Assembly: GCA_017420535.1 (NCBI GenBank)
Contig: JAFOIV010000082.1
Coordinates: 20,475 to 84,474, forward strand
Direction of reading: 5' to 3'
Source: Eubacterium sp.
GTDB lineage: Bacteria; Bacillota; Clostridia; Lachnospirales; Lachnospiraceae
Length of the DNA: 64,000 nucleotides
Shown here piece by piece: positions 50,023 through 58,452 of this stretch (position 1 is its first letter; every line of letters begins with the position of its first letter). The notes beneath the pieces were generated by a model. That model was not told the origin of the DNA, did no database searches, and saw nothing but the letters and a program-made list of their open reading frames with translations. The position numbers and the translations under genes were made by a program.

Positions 50023-52143
50023 ATGTCAAACATCAATGTTCCAGAATTATTTGGCTCATATTTATTTAATGATGCCGTAATGAAGGATAGACTCCCTATG
50101 GATGTCTATATGTCACTCAAGAACACTATCGACTATGGAGAACCTCTTGATACTTCAATAGCTGATACAGTTGCAAAAGCTATGAAGGAGTGGGCTATAA
50201 GCCTCGGTGCAACCCACTATACTCACTGGTTCCAGCCTCTTAATAATGGTACAGCAGAGAAGCACGACTCTTTCGTAAATGGTACTAAGGATGGAGAAGT
50301 CCTTATGGAGTTCTCTGGGAAGGAATTACTCCGTGCAGAAAGCGATGCTTCATCATTCCCTTCTGGTGGACTTAGAAACACATCTTGTGCCCGCGGTTAT
50401 ACAGCGTGGGATTGTACATCTCCAGCATTCGTTAAAGATACACCTGATGGAACCAAGGTTTTATGTATTCCGGCAGTATTTACATCTTACACAGGTGAAT
50501 CTCTTGATAATAAAACACCACTTCTTCGTTCAATGATCGCCATTGATAAACAGACTAAGAGAGTACTTAAATTCTTCGGCAAGGAGCCTCGCAAAGTCAT
50601 TTCAAATAATGGTGCTGAGCAGGAATATTTCCTTGTAGACAAGAAAAAGTACGAAAAACGTGAAGATCTTGAATTAGCAGGACGTACACTCTTCGGAGCA
50701 GCAGCTCCTAAGGGACAGGAACTTGATGATAACTATTATGCAGGTATCAAGGATAAGGTACTTATATTCATGAGCGATCTTAATGATGAGCTTTGGAAGT
50801 ATGGTATTCTTGCAAAGACACAGCATAATGAAGTTGCTCCTGGACAGTGCGAACTTGCAGTCATTTATAACGATACAAATATAACAAATGATAATAACCA
50901 GCTTGTAATGGAAACAATCATGAAAGTTGCAGCAAGACATGGACTTGCATGTCTCCTTCATGAGAAGCCATTTAAGGGTATAAATGGATCAGGAAAGCAT
51001 AACAACTGGTCACTTTCTACATCTGATGGAGAGAACCTCTTAAATCCTACAAAGGATCCTGAGAATAATCTTCAGTTCCAGGTATTTATTGCAGCTATCC
51101 TTGCAGCAGTTGATAACAATGCTGAATTGCTTCGTGCATCAGCAGCAAGTGTAGGTAATGAGCATAGACTTGGAGCACAGGAAGCACCACCAGCTATCAT
51201 TTCAGTTTATCTTGGTGAGAGACTTGAGAGCATGGTAGACCAGATCATAAAGAAGGGCAAGGCAAAGAGCTTTACCAAGACAAGAGTTTATGATTCAGGT
51301 GTTGCAACACTTCCTACTTTCACTGTAGATGCAACAGACCGTAACAGAACATCTCCATTTGCCTTTACTGGTAACAAGTTTGAATTCCGTATGGTTGGTT
51401 CATCACAGCCTTGTGCTAAGCCTGCAACAGTACTTAATACTATAGTAGCTGATGAGCTTTGCAGAGTTGCTGATAAATTTGAAAAGGCAAAGGATTTCGA
51501 GAAAGCTGCTAAGCAGTATGTAAGAAAGACATTTAAGGAACACAGACGTATCCTCTTCGATGGAGACGGATATTCAGATGAGTGGGTTGAGGAAGCTGCA
51601 AGACGTGGACTTCCAAACATCAAGCACATGGTAGACTGTGTTCAGTATATAAATAACGAAAAGTCAGTAGAACTTTTTAAGAGAATGAACGTTCTCTCAA
51701 AGGTAGAGCTTGATGCAAGAGCTATAATCGATTATGAGGGATATGCCAAGGCTATCAACATTGAAGCTCTTGTTATGGTGGATATGGTAAATAAGGAATT
51801 ACTTCCAGCCATCCTTAAATACGAAGGTACACTTGCCAAGGAAGCTGCAGATATCTCAGCAAATGGCATCGATCCTAAGGTTCAGAAAGGTATCATTCAG
51901 GATATCGAACTTAAGGTTGATGAGCTTAAGAAGGCAACTGATGCACTTTCAAAGAAGCTTGAAAAGGCTCCTCAGTACATGGAGGATGTTAAGAAGTGGG
52001 CTTACTATTATAAGGAAGTGGTATTTGATGCATTTGATTCAGTAAGACTTCCGGCAGATCAGCTTGAAGATATGGTTGCAAAAAATGCATGGCCTATTCC
52101 AACATATGAAGAATTACTCTTTGAAATTGGGGACGAGAGATAA
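50023..52143 (+). CDS. glnA: Type III glutamine synthetase (GlnN)
   Basis: A 706-residue enzyme of the GSIII class typical of anaerobes (Bacteroides, Butyrivibrio), much longer than GSI (~450) or GSII. Catalytic landmarks: MEFSGKELLRAESDASSFPS, AKTQHNEVAPGQCELAV (Glu/His of the metal site), GINGSGKHNNWSLST and the TDRNRTSPFAFTGNKFEFRM region for ATP and glutamate binding. Assimilates ammonia. ATG 50023 is preferred over the in-frame TTG 50017. The mRNA is ended by a long palindrome. Confidence 0.97.
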   Translation: MSNINVPELFGSYLFNDAVMKDRLPMDVYMSLKNTIDYGEPLDTSIADTVAKAMKEWAISLGATHYTHWFQPLNNGTAEKHDSFVNGTKDGEVLMEFSGKELLRAESDASSFPSGGLRNTSCARGYTAWDCTSPAFVKDTPDGTKVLCIPAVFTSYTGESLDNKTPLLRSMIAIDKQTKRVLKFFGKEPRKVISNNGAEQEYFLVDKKKYEKREDLELAGRTLFGAAAPKGQELDDNYYAGIKDKVLIFMSDLNDELWKYGILAKTQHNEVAPGQCELAVIYNDTNITNDNNQLVMETIMKVAARHGLACLLHEKPFKGINGSGKHNNWSLSTSDGENLLNPTKDPENNLQFQVFIAAILAAVDNNAELLRASAASVGNEHRLGAQEAPPAIISVYLGERLESMVDQIIKKGKAKSFTKTRVYDSGVATLPTFTVDATDRNRTSPFAFTGNKFEFRMVGSSQPCAKPATVLNTIVADELCRVADKFEKAKDFEKAAKQYVRKTFKEHRRILFDGDGYSDEWVEEAARRGLPNIKHMVDCVQYINNEKSVELFKRMNVLSKVELDARAIIDYEGYAKAINIEALVMVDMVNKELLPAILKYEGTLAKEAADISANGIDPKVQKGIIQDIELKVDELKKATDALSKKLEKAPQYMEDVKKWAYYYKEVVFDAFDSVRLPADQLEDMVAKNAWPIPTYEELLFEIGDER

Positions 52144-52154
52144 GGTTTATTAAT

Positions 52155-52220
52155 GCCTGGGGTGGAACTTAAAGTTATATTAATATAACTTTAAGTTCTC
52201 GCCGCAGGCTTTTTTATTGG
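52155..52220 (+). terminator. Terminator with a 34-base perfect palindrome
   Basis: GAACTTAAAGTTATATT (52165-52181) and its exact complement (52182-52198) form a loop-less 34-base palindrome, enclosed by GCCTG..CAGGC, then TTTTTTAT. The 17-bp arms are much longer than other terminators here. Confidence 0.88.
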
Positions 52221-52292
52221 AGATTATAAAAACTTGTGATATAATAAACGGGCTTAAATATTTGAACAAATATTTATCAGGTGAGGTTTGAT

Positions 52293-53051
52293 ATGGTAAG
52301 CATTATAATACCATGCTTTAAAAGTAATAATACGATAGAAGATACAATAAGATCAGTTTTTGAACAGACATATACGGATTGGGAGATAGTGATAGTTGAT
52401 AATGGCCTTACTTTAGACAGGACACTTCCGGTCCTTAATAACAAAGTATATAAGAAGAGGATTAGTATCGTTCCATCAGAGTCAAATTTAGGAGCAGCTC
52501 TTGCTAGAAATTTAGGAGCAGAGAATGCAAATGGAGAATACCTGGCATTTCTTGACAGTGATGATATCTGGAACAGAGATAAACTTCATAAAGAGATGAA
52601 GGTTATGGAAAATTTCAAAGTTGCAGATATGAGCCCGGCCATTGTATTTACAGGCAGAAGCCTTATAGGTGCAGATGGAAAAGATGTAGGAGTCTACATT
52701 GGATGTAACAAGGTGGTTACATATAAGAAACTTCTTCTTACTAACCAGATCAATTGCTCATCGGTACTTATAGAGAAAGATTTATTTCTTAAATATCCTA
52801 TGAAGGATGGAAAGCTTCATGAGGATTATGCATGCTGGCTTGAAATCCTTAGAGATAACAGATATGCAGCAGGTATCAATATGCCACTGCTTTACTACAG
52901 AGTCCGTCCAGGCTCAAAATCAGGGAATAAGCTTAATTCAGCGATTCTTAATTATAATACTTATAAGAGAATAGGACTTAAATTCGGCGAGAGGATATTC
53001 TATATGATGACTTATAGCATGAATGGATTATTAAAGTATAGAAAGAGATAA
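52293..53051 (+). CDS. Family 2 glycosyltransferase
   Basis: A 252-residue GT-A enzyme. SIIIPCFKSNNTIEDTIRSV (N-terminal strand), DWEIVIVDNG, ALARNLGAENANGEYLAFLD and the metal-binding DSDDIWNR, then an acceptor-site HEDYACWLEILRDN (E/D-D-Y..W). It has no TM segment. It probably adds a sugar to a cell surface glycan or lipid; the acceptor is unknown. ATG 52293, with GGTGAGG upstream, is chosen over GTG 52281. The next gene follows after 3 bases. Confidence 0.92.
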   Translation: MVSIIIPCFKSNNTIEDTIRSVFEQTYTDWEIVIVDNGLTLDRTLPVLNNKVYKKRISIVPSESNLGAALARNLGAENANGEYLAFLDSDDIWNRDKLHKEMKVMENFKVADMSPAIVFTGRSLIGADGKDVGVYIGCNKVVTYKKLLLTNQINCSSVLIEKDLFLKYPMKDGKLHEDYACWLEILRDNRYAAGINMPLLYYRVRPGSKSGNKLNSAILNYNTYKRIGLKFGERIFYMMTYSMNGLLKYRKR

Positions 53052-53054
53052 TAT

Positions 53055-54023
53055 ATGGCAAAGAATAGTGACAAGAATATAAAAAAAGAAGAGATTGAAG
53101 AAGAAAGAAAAGCAGGCCCTGTGGAGAAGAAAAGAGAGATCAAAGATAGAAGTTCTCTTATTATCTCACGACTTGAGAATATAGTTAAAAATGCAAAGAG
53201 CGTTCCTCTCAGCCAGGGAATGGTACAGGTAGACAGCGAAGAGATGCTGGTGCTTCTTGAGAATCTGTCAGATGCAGTTACCCGTGAAATGAGAGTTTAT
53301 AGAGAGGTAACAGATAAGCAGGCCCGTATAATAAATGAGGCTAAGGAACAGGCTGAAGAGATCCTTTATGAGGCAGAGAAATCAGCCAGCCGTATCCGTG
53401 TTTCCAAGAGAAGAGCTAATGAGCCGCCTTCATTTAAACAGTCAGATCTTGCAAGAGATGAAAAGCTTGCGCTTCGTACTGCAAATGACATTTATGCGGC
53501 TTCCCTTATTTACACAGATGAAATGCTTACAGAGGTAGATCACCTGGTGAATGATGCCTATGAAAAAATCGAGCAGGAATATGAAAGAGTAAGAACTACT
53601 CTTAAGCAGAAGATTGAAAGCGTATCTGAGAATAAGACTGAACTTATGAAGAATCTTGATGAGCTTTCAGCTACAGACAGATACAGCCAGATCTTAGAGA
53701 TAAGCCAGCTGCTTTCAAATGAATTATACCGTGAAAGAGAAAAGCAGAGAATCCTTGATAAGGATAAGACAGTACAGTTAGAGATCAGCTTTGATGAAGA
53801 TGGAAAGCCTGATTTATCAAAGGATAGATTAAAGGATAGAGAAGAGATCAATCCTGACAGAACTGTTAAGAAGACTATTGAAAAGCATGCGGAAAGCCTT
53901 GATATCAAGGTTAGAAAACGTGAGCCTATCAAAGAGGCTGTAAGAGAAGCTAAGTCAAAGATTGAAAAAGAGAAGAAAGAAATTTTAAAAGATGAAGTTT
54001 CTGATTATGGAGATTTTGAATAA
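53055..54023 (+). CDS. Charged coiled-coil protein, DivIVA-like or V-ATPase-H-like
   Basis: A 322-residue protein with no TM segment. It is rich in Lys and Glu with coiled coils at ~65-120 (LLENLSDAVTREMRVYREVT, IINEAKEQAEEILYEAEKSA) and ~160-240. The AKEQAEEIL..AE pattern is shared by DivIVA tails and rotary-ATPase stator subunits, where it is a marker of an extended helix only. Proteins like this are conserved in Lachnospiraceae next to core genes. Its last base overlaps the next gene, so translation is coupled. Confidence 0.5.
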   Translation: MAKNSDKNIKKEEIEEERKAGPVEKKREIKDRSSLIISRLENIVKNAKSVPLSQGMVQVDSEEMLVLLENLSDAVTREMRVYREVTDKQARIINEAKEQAEEILYEAEKSASRIRVSKRRANEPPSFKQSDLARDEKLALRTANDIYAASLIYTDEMLTEVDHLVNDAYEKIEQEYERVRTTLKQKIESVSENKTELMKNLDELSATDRYSQILEISQLLSNELYREREKQRILDKDKTVQLEISFDEDGKPDLSKDRLKDREEINPDRTVKKTIEKHAESLDIKVRKREPIKEAVREAKSKIEKEKKEILKDEVSDYGDFE

Positions 54024-54439
54024 TGGAAATTAAACCATATAGAAGAATGATAAATTATTATGAGACTGACCAGATGCACGTGGTACATCATTCAAATTAT
54101 GCCAGATTCTTAGAAGAGGCAAGACTTGATCTGATGAAACAGGCAGGACTTTCTTATGAAAAGATGGAGGAAATGGGAATCATAATCCCGGTTCTTGAAC
54201 TCCATGATTTTTATAAGGATGCCATCCACTACGGGGATGAGATAATCATTATTCCGGAGTTTAAGAGCCTTAGTGCAGTTAAGTTTTCTCTTGATTATGA
54301 GATAAGGGATGCATATACAGATGTTCTTAAGCATACAGCTATGACCAGCCATGCATTTCTTGACAGAGATTTTAAACCTATGAACATGAAGAAGAAATTT
54401 CCTGATGTATATAGCATTATGGAAAGCCTAGTTAAATAA
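54023..54439 (+). CDS. Acyl-CoA thioesterase, hot-dog fold (4HBT type)
   Basis: A 138-residue protein. Starts KPYRRMINYYETDQMHVVHH with the catalytic Asp in (Y)ETDQMHVVHHSNYARFLEEA, a perfect YbgC/4HBT motif (Y.(E)TDxxGxVHHxxY), then a central helix and VLKHTAMTSHAFLDRDFKPM. It hydrolyses acyl-CoA esters in the cytoplasm. Its start codon shares its first base with the last base of the preceding stop (TAATGG). Confidence 0.94.
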   Translation: MEIKPYRRMINYYETDQMHVVHHSNYARFLEEARLDLMKQAGLSYEKMEEMGIIIPVLELHDFYKDAIHYGDEIIIIPEFKSLSAVKFSLDYEIRDAYTDVLKHTAMTSHAFLDRDFKPMNMKKKFPDVYSIMESLVK

Positions 54440-54450
54440 GGGGAATTAAG

Positions 54451-55311
54451 ATGTTTAAGAATAAATACACAGGGGAAGATGTAATATTTTCATGTGAAGT
54501 ATTTCCTCCAAAGAGAAATGATGATATGTATGATATTTTCAGAACTTTGGATGAGATAACAGATTTAAAACCGGATTTTATAAGCGTGACTTATGGTGCA
54601 GGAGGAAGTAATTCCAAGAAAACAGCTACCATAGCGTCTTACATAAAGAATATTTGTGAGGTTCAGCCACTGGCTCATATGACAGCTGCTGGTATGACAG
54701 AAGAAAAGTTAGATGATCTTCTTAATGAATTAAAGAGAAAGCAGGTTGATCAGATACTTGCTCTTCGTGGCGACAAGCCAAGAGATATGTCAGAAGAGGA
54801 ATTTGAAGCAAGACATTATAAATATGCTTCTGACCTTATTGATGATATTAAGAAAAAAGGTGATTTTAAGATAGCAGCTGCCTGCTATCCGGAGATCCAT
54901 CCAGAATCAGTGGATTTAGAAAATGACCTTAAGAACTTAAAATATAAGGTGGATAGAGGAGTTGAAAGCTTAATATCCCAGATGTTTTTTGATAATGAGA
55001 AGTTCTATCAGTTTTTAGATAATTTAAGAAAATATGGTATCACATGTCCTGTGCATGCAGGAATAATGCCGATAACAAGAGCAAATCAGCTTGGAACCAG
55101 TGTCAGTCTTTCAGGTTCTTCAGTTCCACAGAAGCTTTCTAATCTCATTGCAAAATATGCAGATGATCCAGAAGGTATGAGACAGGCTGGAATTGAATAT
55201 GCTATCTGGCAGTGCGAAGACCTTCTTCGCCATAATGTAAATGGCATTCATTTATATTGCATGAATAAGTCGGATATCACTAAAGAGATTTACGAAGCAA
55301 TATCAAAGTAA
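54451..55311 (+). CDS. metF: Methylenetetrahydrofolate reductase MetF
   Basis: A 286-residue TIM-barrel flavoprotein. FSCEVFPPKRNDDMYDIFRT (substrate Glu), PDFISVTYGAGGSNSKKTAT, the LALRGDKPRDMSEEEF loop (Asp-Lys) and VDRGVESLISQMFFDNEKFY are the family motifs. It makes 5-methyl-THF for methionine synthesis. ATG 54451 follows AGGGGA, 11 bases after the thioesterase. A corrinoid partner is not seen here. Confidence 0.97.
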   Translation: MFKNKYTGEDVIFSCEVFPPKRNDDMYDIFRTLDEITDLKPDFISVTYGAGGSNSKKTATIASYIKNICEVQPLAHMTAAGMTEEKLDDLLNELKRKQVDQILALRGDKPRDMSEEEFEARHYKYASDLIDDIKKKGDFKIAAACYPEIHPESVDLENDLKNLKYKVDRGVESLISQMFFDNEKFYQFLDNLRKYGITCPVHAGIMPITRANQLGTSVSLSGSSVPQKLSNLIAKYADDPEGMRQAGIEYAIWQCEDLLRHNVNGIHLYCMNKSDITKEIYEAISK

Positions 55312-55342
55312 CACTCAAGTTTTTCATGGTTTATAGTATTTG

Positions 55343-55395
55343 TTGACTGACCGGTCAATTGACTGGTTTACAAAAGGGTATATTTCTTCTATAAT
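55343..55395 (+). promoter_or_regulatory. Promoter before purM with a TGACCGGTCA palindrome
   Basis: TTTACA (55367-55372) and TATAAT (55390-55395), 17 bases apart. Immediately upstream, TTGACTGACCGGTCAA and then TTGACTGG form overlapping inverted and direct repeats. The core TGACCGGTCA is a perfect palindrome that ends ~9 bases before the -35 box, typical of a TetR-family operator. No TetR gene is in the window. 55396-55475 is the leader. Confidence 0.7.
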
Positions 55396-55475
55396 TATGA
55401 AGGATATTTTCCGATGTAGTAGTTGTGGAAGAATAATCCAGATAAATTACATGGTACATCTAAGGAGGAAAACAG

Positions 55476-56501
55476 ATGGATTACAAGAATTCCGGTGTTG
55501 ATATCGAAGCTGGATACAAGTCAGTGGAACTTATCAAAGAGCACATTAAGAAGACAATGCGTGAGGAAGTCCTTACAAATATTGGTGGATTTTCAGGCGC
55601 TTTCTCAATGACAAAGTTCAAAGATATGGAAAACCCAACACTTGTTTCAGGAACAGATGGTGTAGGAACAAAGCTTAAGCTTGCATTTATACTTGATAAG
55701 CATGATACAGTAGGTATCGACTGCGTAGCTATGTGTGTAAATGATATTGCTTGTGCCGGTGGAGAACCTCTTTTCTTCCTTGACTATATAGCTTGCGGTA
55801 AGAACTATCCTGAGAAGATTGCTCAGATCGTTAGCGGTGTTGCAGCTGGCTGCGTACAGTCAGATGCTGCTCTTATCGGTGGTGAAACAGCAGAAATGCC
55901 AGGTTTCTACCCTGTTGACGAGTATGACCTTGCAGGTTTCGCAGTTGGTGTTGTAGATCAGAAGGATCTTATCACAGGTGCTAATATTAAGAATGGTGAT
56001 ACACTTGTTGGTATCGCATCAAGCGGTGTTCATTCAAATGGTTTCTCACTTGTTAGAAAGATCTTTGATATGTCTGATAAGTCACTTAACAGATATTTCC
56101 CTGATCTTGGCAGAACACTTGGTGAGACTCTTATCGAGCCTACAAAGATCTATGTTAAGGCTTTAAGAAGTGTTAAGGAAAGTGGAGTTGTTATCAAGGG
56201 TGCCAGCCACATTACAGGTGGTGGATTCTATGAAAACATTCCTAGAATGCTTCCAGATGGTATTGCTGCAAAGATCAATAAGAATTCATATGATGTTCCT
56301 CCAATCTTTAAGCTTATGGCTTCAGAAGGTAAGGTAGAGGAGCACGTAATGTACAATACATATAACATGGGTATCGGTATGGTACTTGCAGTTGATTCAG
56401 CTGATGCTGATAAGACAGTTGCTGCTCTTAAGGCTGCTGGTGAAAATGCTTACATCCTTGGTGAAGCTGTTACAGGAGAAAAGGGAGTAATCTTATGCTA
56501 A
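55476..56501 (+). CDS. purM: AIR synthetase PurM
   Basis: A 341-residue ATP-dependent cyclase forming AIR from FGAM in purine synthesis. [80 protein letters not shown] and [15 protein letters not shown] are the family motifs. ATG 55476 follows AAGGAGG. purN starts 7 bases before its stop, so translation is coupled. Confidence 0.98.
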   Translation: MDYKNSGVDIEAGYKSVELIKEHIKKTMREEVLTNIGGFSGAFSMTKFKDMENPTLVSGTDGVGTKLKLAFILDKHDTVGIDCVAMCVNDIACAGGEPLFFLDYIACGKNYPEKIAQIVSGVAAGCVQSDAALIGGETAEMPGFYPVDEYDLAGFAVGVVDQKDLITGANIKNGDTLVGIASSGVHSNGFSLVRKIFDMSDKSLNRYFPDLGRTLGETLIEPTKIYVKALRSVKESGVVIKGASHITGGGFYENIPRMLPDGIAAKINKNSYDVPPIFKLMASEGKVEEHVMYNTYNMGIGMVLAVDSADADKTVAALKAAGENAYILGEAVTGEKGVILC

Positions 56502-57091
56502 GAGTTCTTGTACTTGTTTCTGGTGGTGGAACTAATCTTCAGGCAATCATTGATGCTACTAAGAGTGGCCAGATCACTAATACAGAGATAGTTGGTGTTA
56601 TCAGTAATAATAAGAATGCATTTGCCCTTGAGAGAGCTGCAAAAGCTGGAATTAAGGGGGAAGTTGTATCTCCTAAGGATTACGAGTCAAGAGACATTTT
56701 CAATAAGGAATTTCTTAATAAAGTAGATTCATATAAACCTGATCTCATTGTACTTGCGGGATTTTTAGTTGTTATCCCACCAGAAATGATAGACAGATAC
56801 GAAGGAAAGATCATCAATATCCATCCTTCTCTTATTCCATCTTTCTGCGGTACAGGCTTTTATGGACTTAAGGTTCATGAGGCAGCTCTTGAAAGAGGTG
56901 TTAAGATTTCAGGTGCTACAGTTCATTTTGTAGATAAGGGAACAGATACTGGCCCTATTATCTTACAGAAGGCTGTTGAGGTGCTTCCTGGGGATACACC
57001 AGAAGTGCTTCAGAAGAGGATCATGGAGAATTGCGAGTGGAAGATACTTCCACAGGCTATCGATATGATCGCTAACGGAAAACTTAAATAA
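56495..57091 (+). CDS. purN: GAR transformylase PurN
   Basis: A 198-residue formyltransferase. [20 protein letters not shown], then [10 protein letters not shown] (with Asn, His), [20 protein letters not shown] (with usual GxxG replaced by CGTG), and [20 protein letters not shown] (catalytic Asp). Uses 10-formyl-THF to formylate GAR. In a purM-purN-purD order. Confidence 0.97.
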   Translation: MLRVLVLVSGGGTNLQAIIDATKSGQITNTEIVGVISNNKNAFALERAAKAGIKGEVVSPKDYESRDIFNKEFLNKVDSYKPDLIVLAGFLVVIPPEMIDRYEGKIINIHPSLIPSFCGTGFYGLKVHEAALERGVKISGATVHFVDKGTDTGPIILQKAVEVLPGDTPEVLQKRIMENCEWKILPQAIDMIANGKLK

Positions 57092-57104
57092 CTTAAATAT
57101 ATTT

Positions 57105-57131
57105 GGGTGCCCAGGTTTTTCTGGACACCCA
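57105..57131 (+). terminator. Hairpin between purN and purD
   Basis: GGGTGCCCAG and CTGGACACCC, with one mismatch, close a GTTTTT loop. No long T-run follows, so it is more likely an mRNA processing or stabilising stem than a full terminator; purD keeps its own AAAAGGAG site. Confidence 0.6.
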
Positions 57132-57159
57132 TAGTTTGTAAAAAGGAGAGATTAGTTCA

Positions 57160-58434
57160 ATGAAGGTTTTGATAGTCGGCGGCGGCGGAAGAGAACATGC
57201 CATCACTTGGGCTGTAGCTAAGAGCAAGAGAGTTGATAAGATCTATGCTGCACCAGGAAATGCAGGTATTGCAGAATTAGCTGAGTGTGTAGATATTTCT
57301 GTAATGGATAAAGAAAACTTAGTTAAGTTCGCTAAGGAAAAAGAAATTGACTTCGTTATCGTAGGACCGGATGATCCACTGGCAGCAGGTGTTGCGGATG
57401 CTTTCCTTGATGAAGGAATTAAGACATTTGGACCAAGAAAAAATGCAGCTATAATTGAAGCTTCAAAGGCTTTCTCTAAAGACCTTATGAAGAAGTATGA
57501 TATCCCATCTGCAGCATATGAAGTATTTGATAATGCTGATGCAGCTATGGAATATGTTAAAACATGTAAGATCCCGGTAGTTCTTAAGGCTGACGGACTT
57601 GCTCTTGGTAAGGGTGTTCTTATCTGTATGACAAGAGAAGAGGCTATCAGTGGTGTTGAAGAACTTATGGTAGATAAGAAGTTTGGAACAGCTGGTAATA
57701 AGATCGTTATTGAAGAGTTCATGACAGGTAGAGAAGTTTCAGTTCTTTGCTTCTCAGACGGAAAGACAATTCTTCCTATGACTTCAGCTCAGGATCATAA
57801 GAGAGCTGGGGACAACGATACAGGACTTAATACAGGGGGAATGGGAACATTTTCACCTAGTCCATTCTATACAAAGGAAGTTGATGAATTCTGCAAGGCT
57901 CACGTATATCAGAAGACTATTGATGCTATGCGTGAAGAAGGAAGAGAATTCAAGGGTGTACTTTTCTGCGGACTTATGCTTACACCTGATGGACCTAAGG
58001 TTCTTGAATATAATGCAAGATTTGGTGATCCAGAGACTCAGGTTGTACTTCCTAGAATGAAAAATGACATCATTGATGTTATGGAAGCTTGTGCAGATGG
58101 TACTCTTGATAAGATCGATCTTGAATTTGAAGATAATGCTGCAGTTTGCGTAATGCTTGCTTCAGACGGTTATCCATTAGAGTATAAGAAGGGATTCCCA
58201 ATCAAGGGGCTTGAAAACTTTAAGGGTAAAGATGATTATTTTGCTTTCCATTCAGGAAGTAAATTTAATGAAGAAGGTCAGGTAGTAACAAATGGCGGAC
58301 GTGTACTTGGCGTAACAGCTATTGGTAAAGACCTTTTTGAAGCTAGAGCTAATGCTTACAAGGCAACAGAATTAATTGATTTTGAAAACAAATATATGCG
58401 TCATGATATTGGTAAAGCAATAGATGAGCAGTAA
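57160..58434 (+). CDS. purD: GAR synthetase PurD
   Basis: A 424-residue ATP-grasp ligase joining phosphoribosylamine and glycine. VLIVGGGGREHAITWAVAKS, VIVGPDDPLAAGVADAFLDE, FGPRKNAAIIEASKAFSKDL, VVLKADGLALGKGVLICMTR, then VIEEFMTGREVSVLCFSDG and LEYNARFGDPETQVVLPRMK. ATG 57160 follows AAAAGGAGAG. ClpC starts 18 bases after its stop. Confidence 0.98.
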   Translation: MKVLIVGGGGREHAITWAVAKSKRVDKIYAAPGNAGIAELAECVDISVMDKENLVKFAKEKEIDFVIVGPDDPLAAGVADAFLDEGIKTFGPRKNAAIIEASKAFSKDLMKKYDIPSAAYEVFDNADAAMEYVKTCKIPVVLKADGLALGKGVLICMTREEAISGVEELMVDKKFGTAGNKIVIEEFMTGREVSVLCFSDGKTILPMTSAQDHKRAGDNDTGLNTGGMGTFSPSPFYTKEVDEFCKAHVYQKTIDAMREEGREFKGVLFCGLMLTPDGPKVLEYNARFGDPETQVVLPRMKNDIIDVMEACADGTLDKIDLEFEDNAAVCVMLASDGYPLEYKKGFPIKGLENFKGKDDYFAFHSGSKFNEEGQVVTNGGRVLGVTAIGKDLFEARANAYKATELIDFENKYMRHDIGKAIDEQ

Positions 58435-58452
58435 AAAAGTGAGGAATCATTT

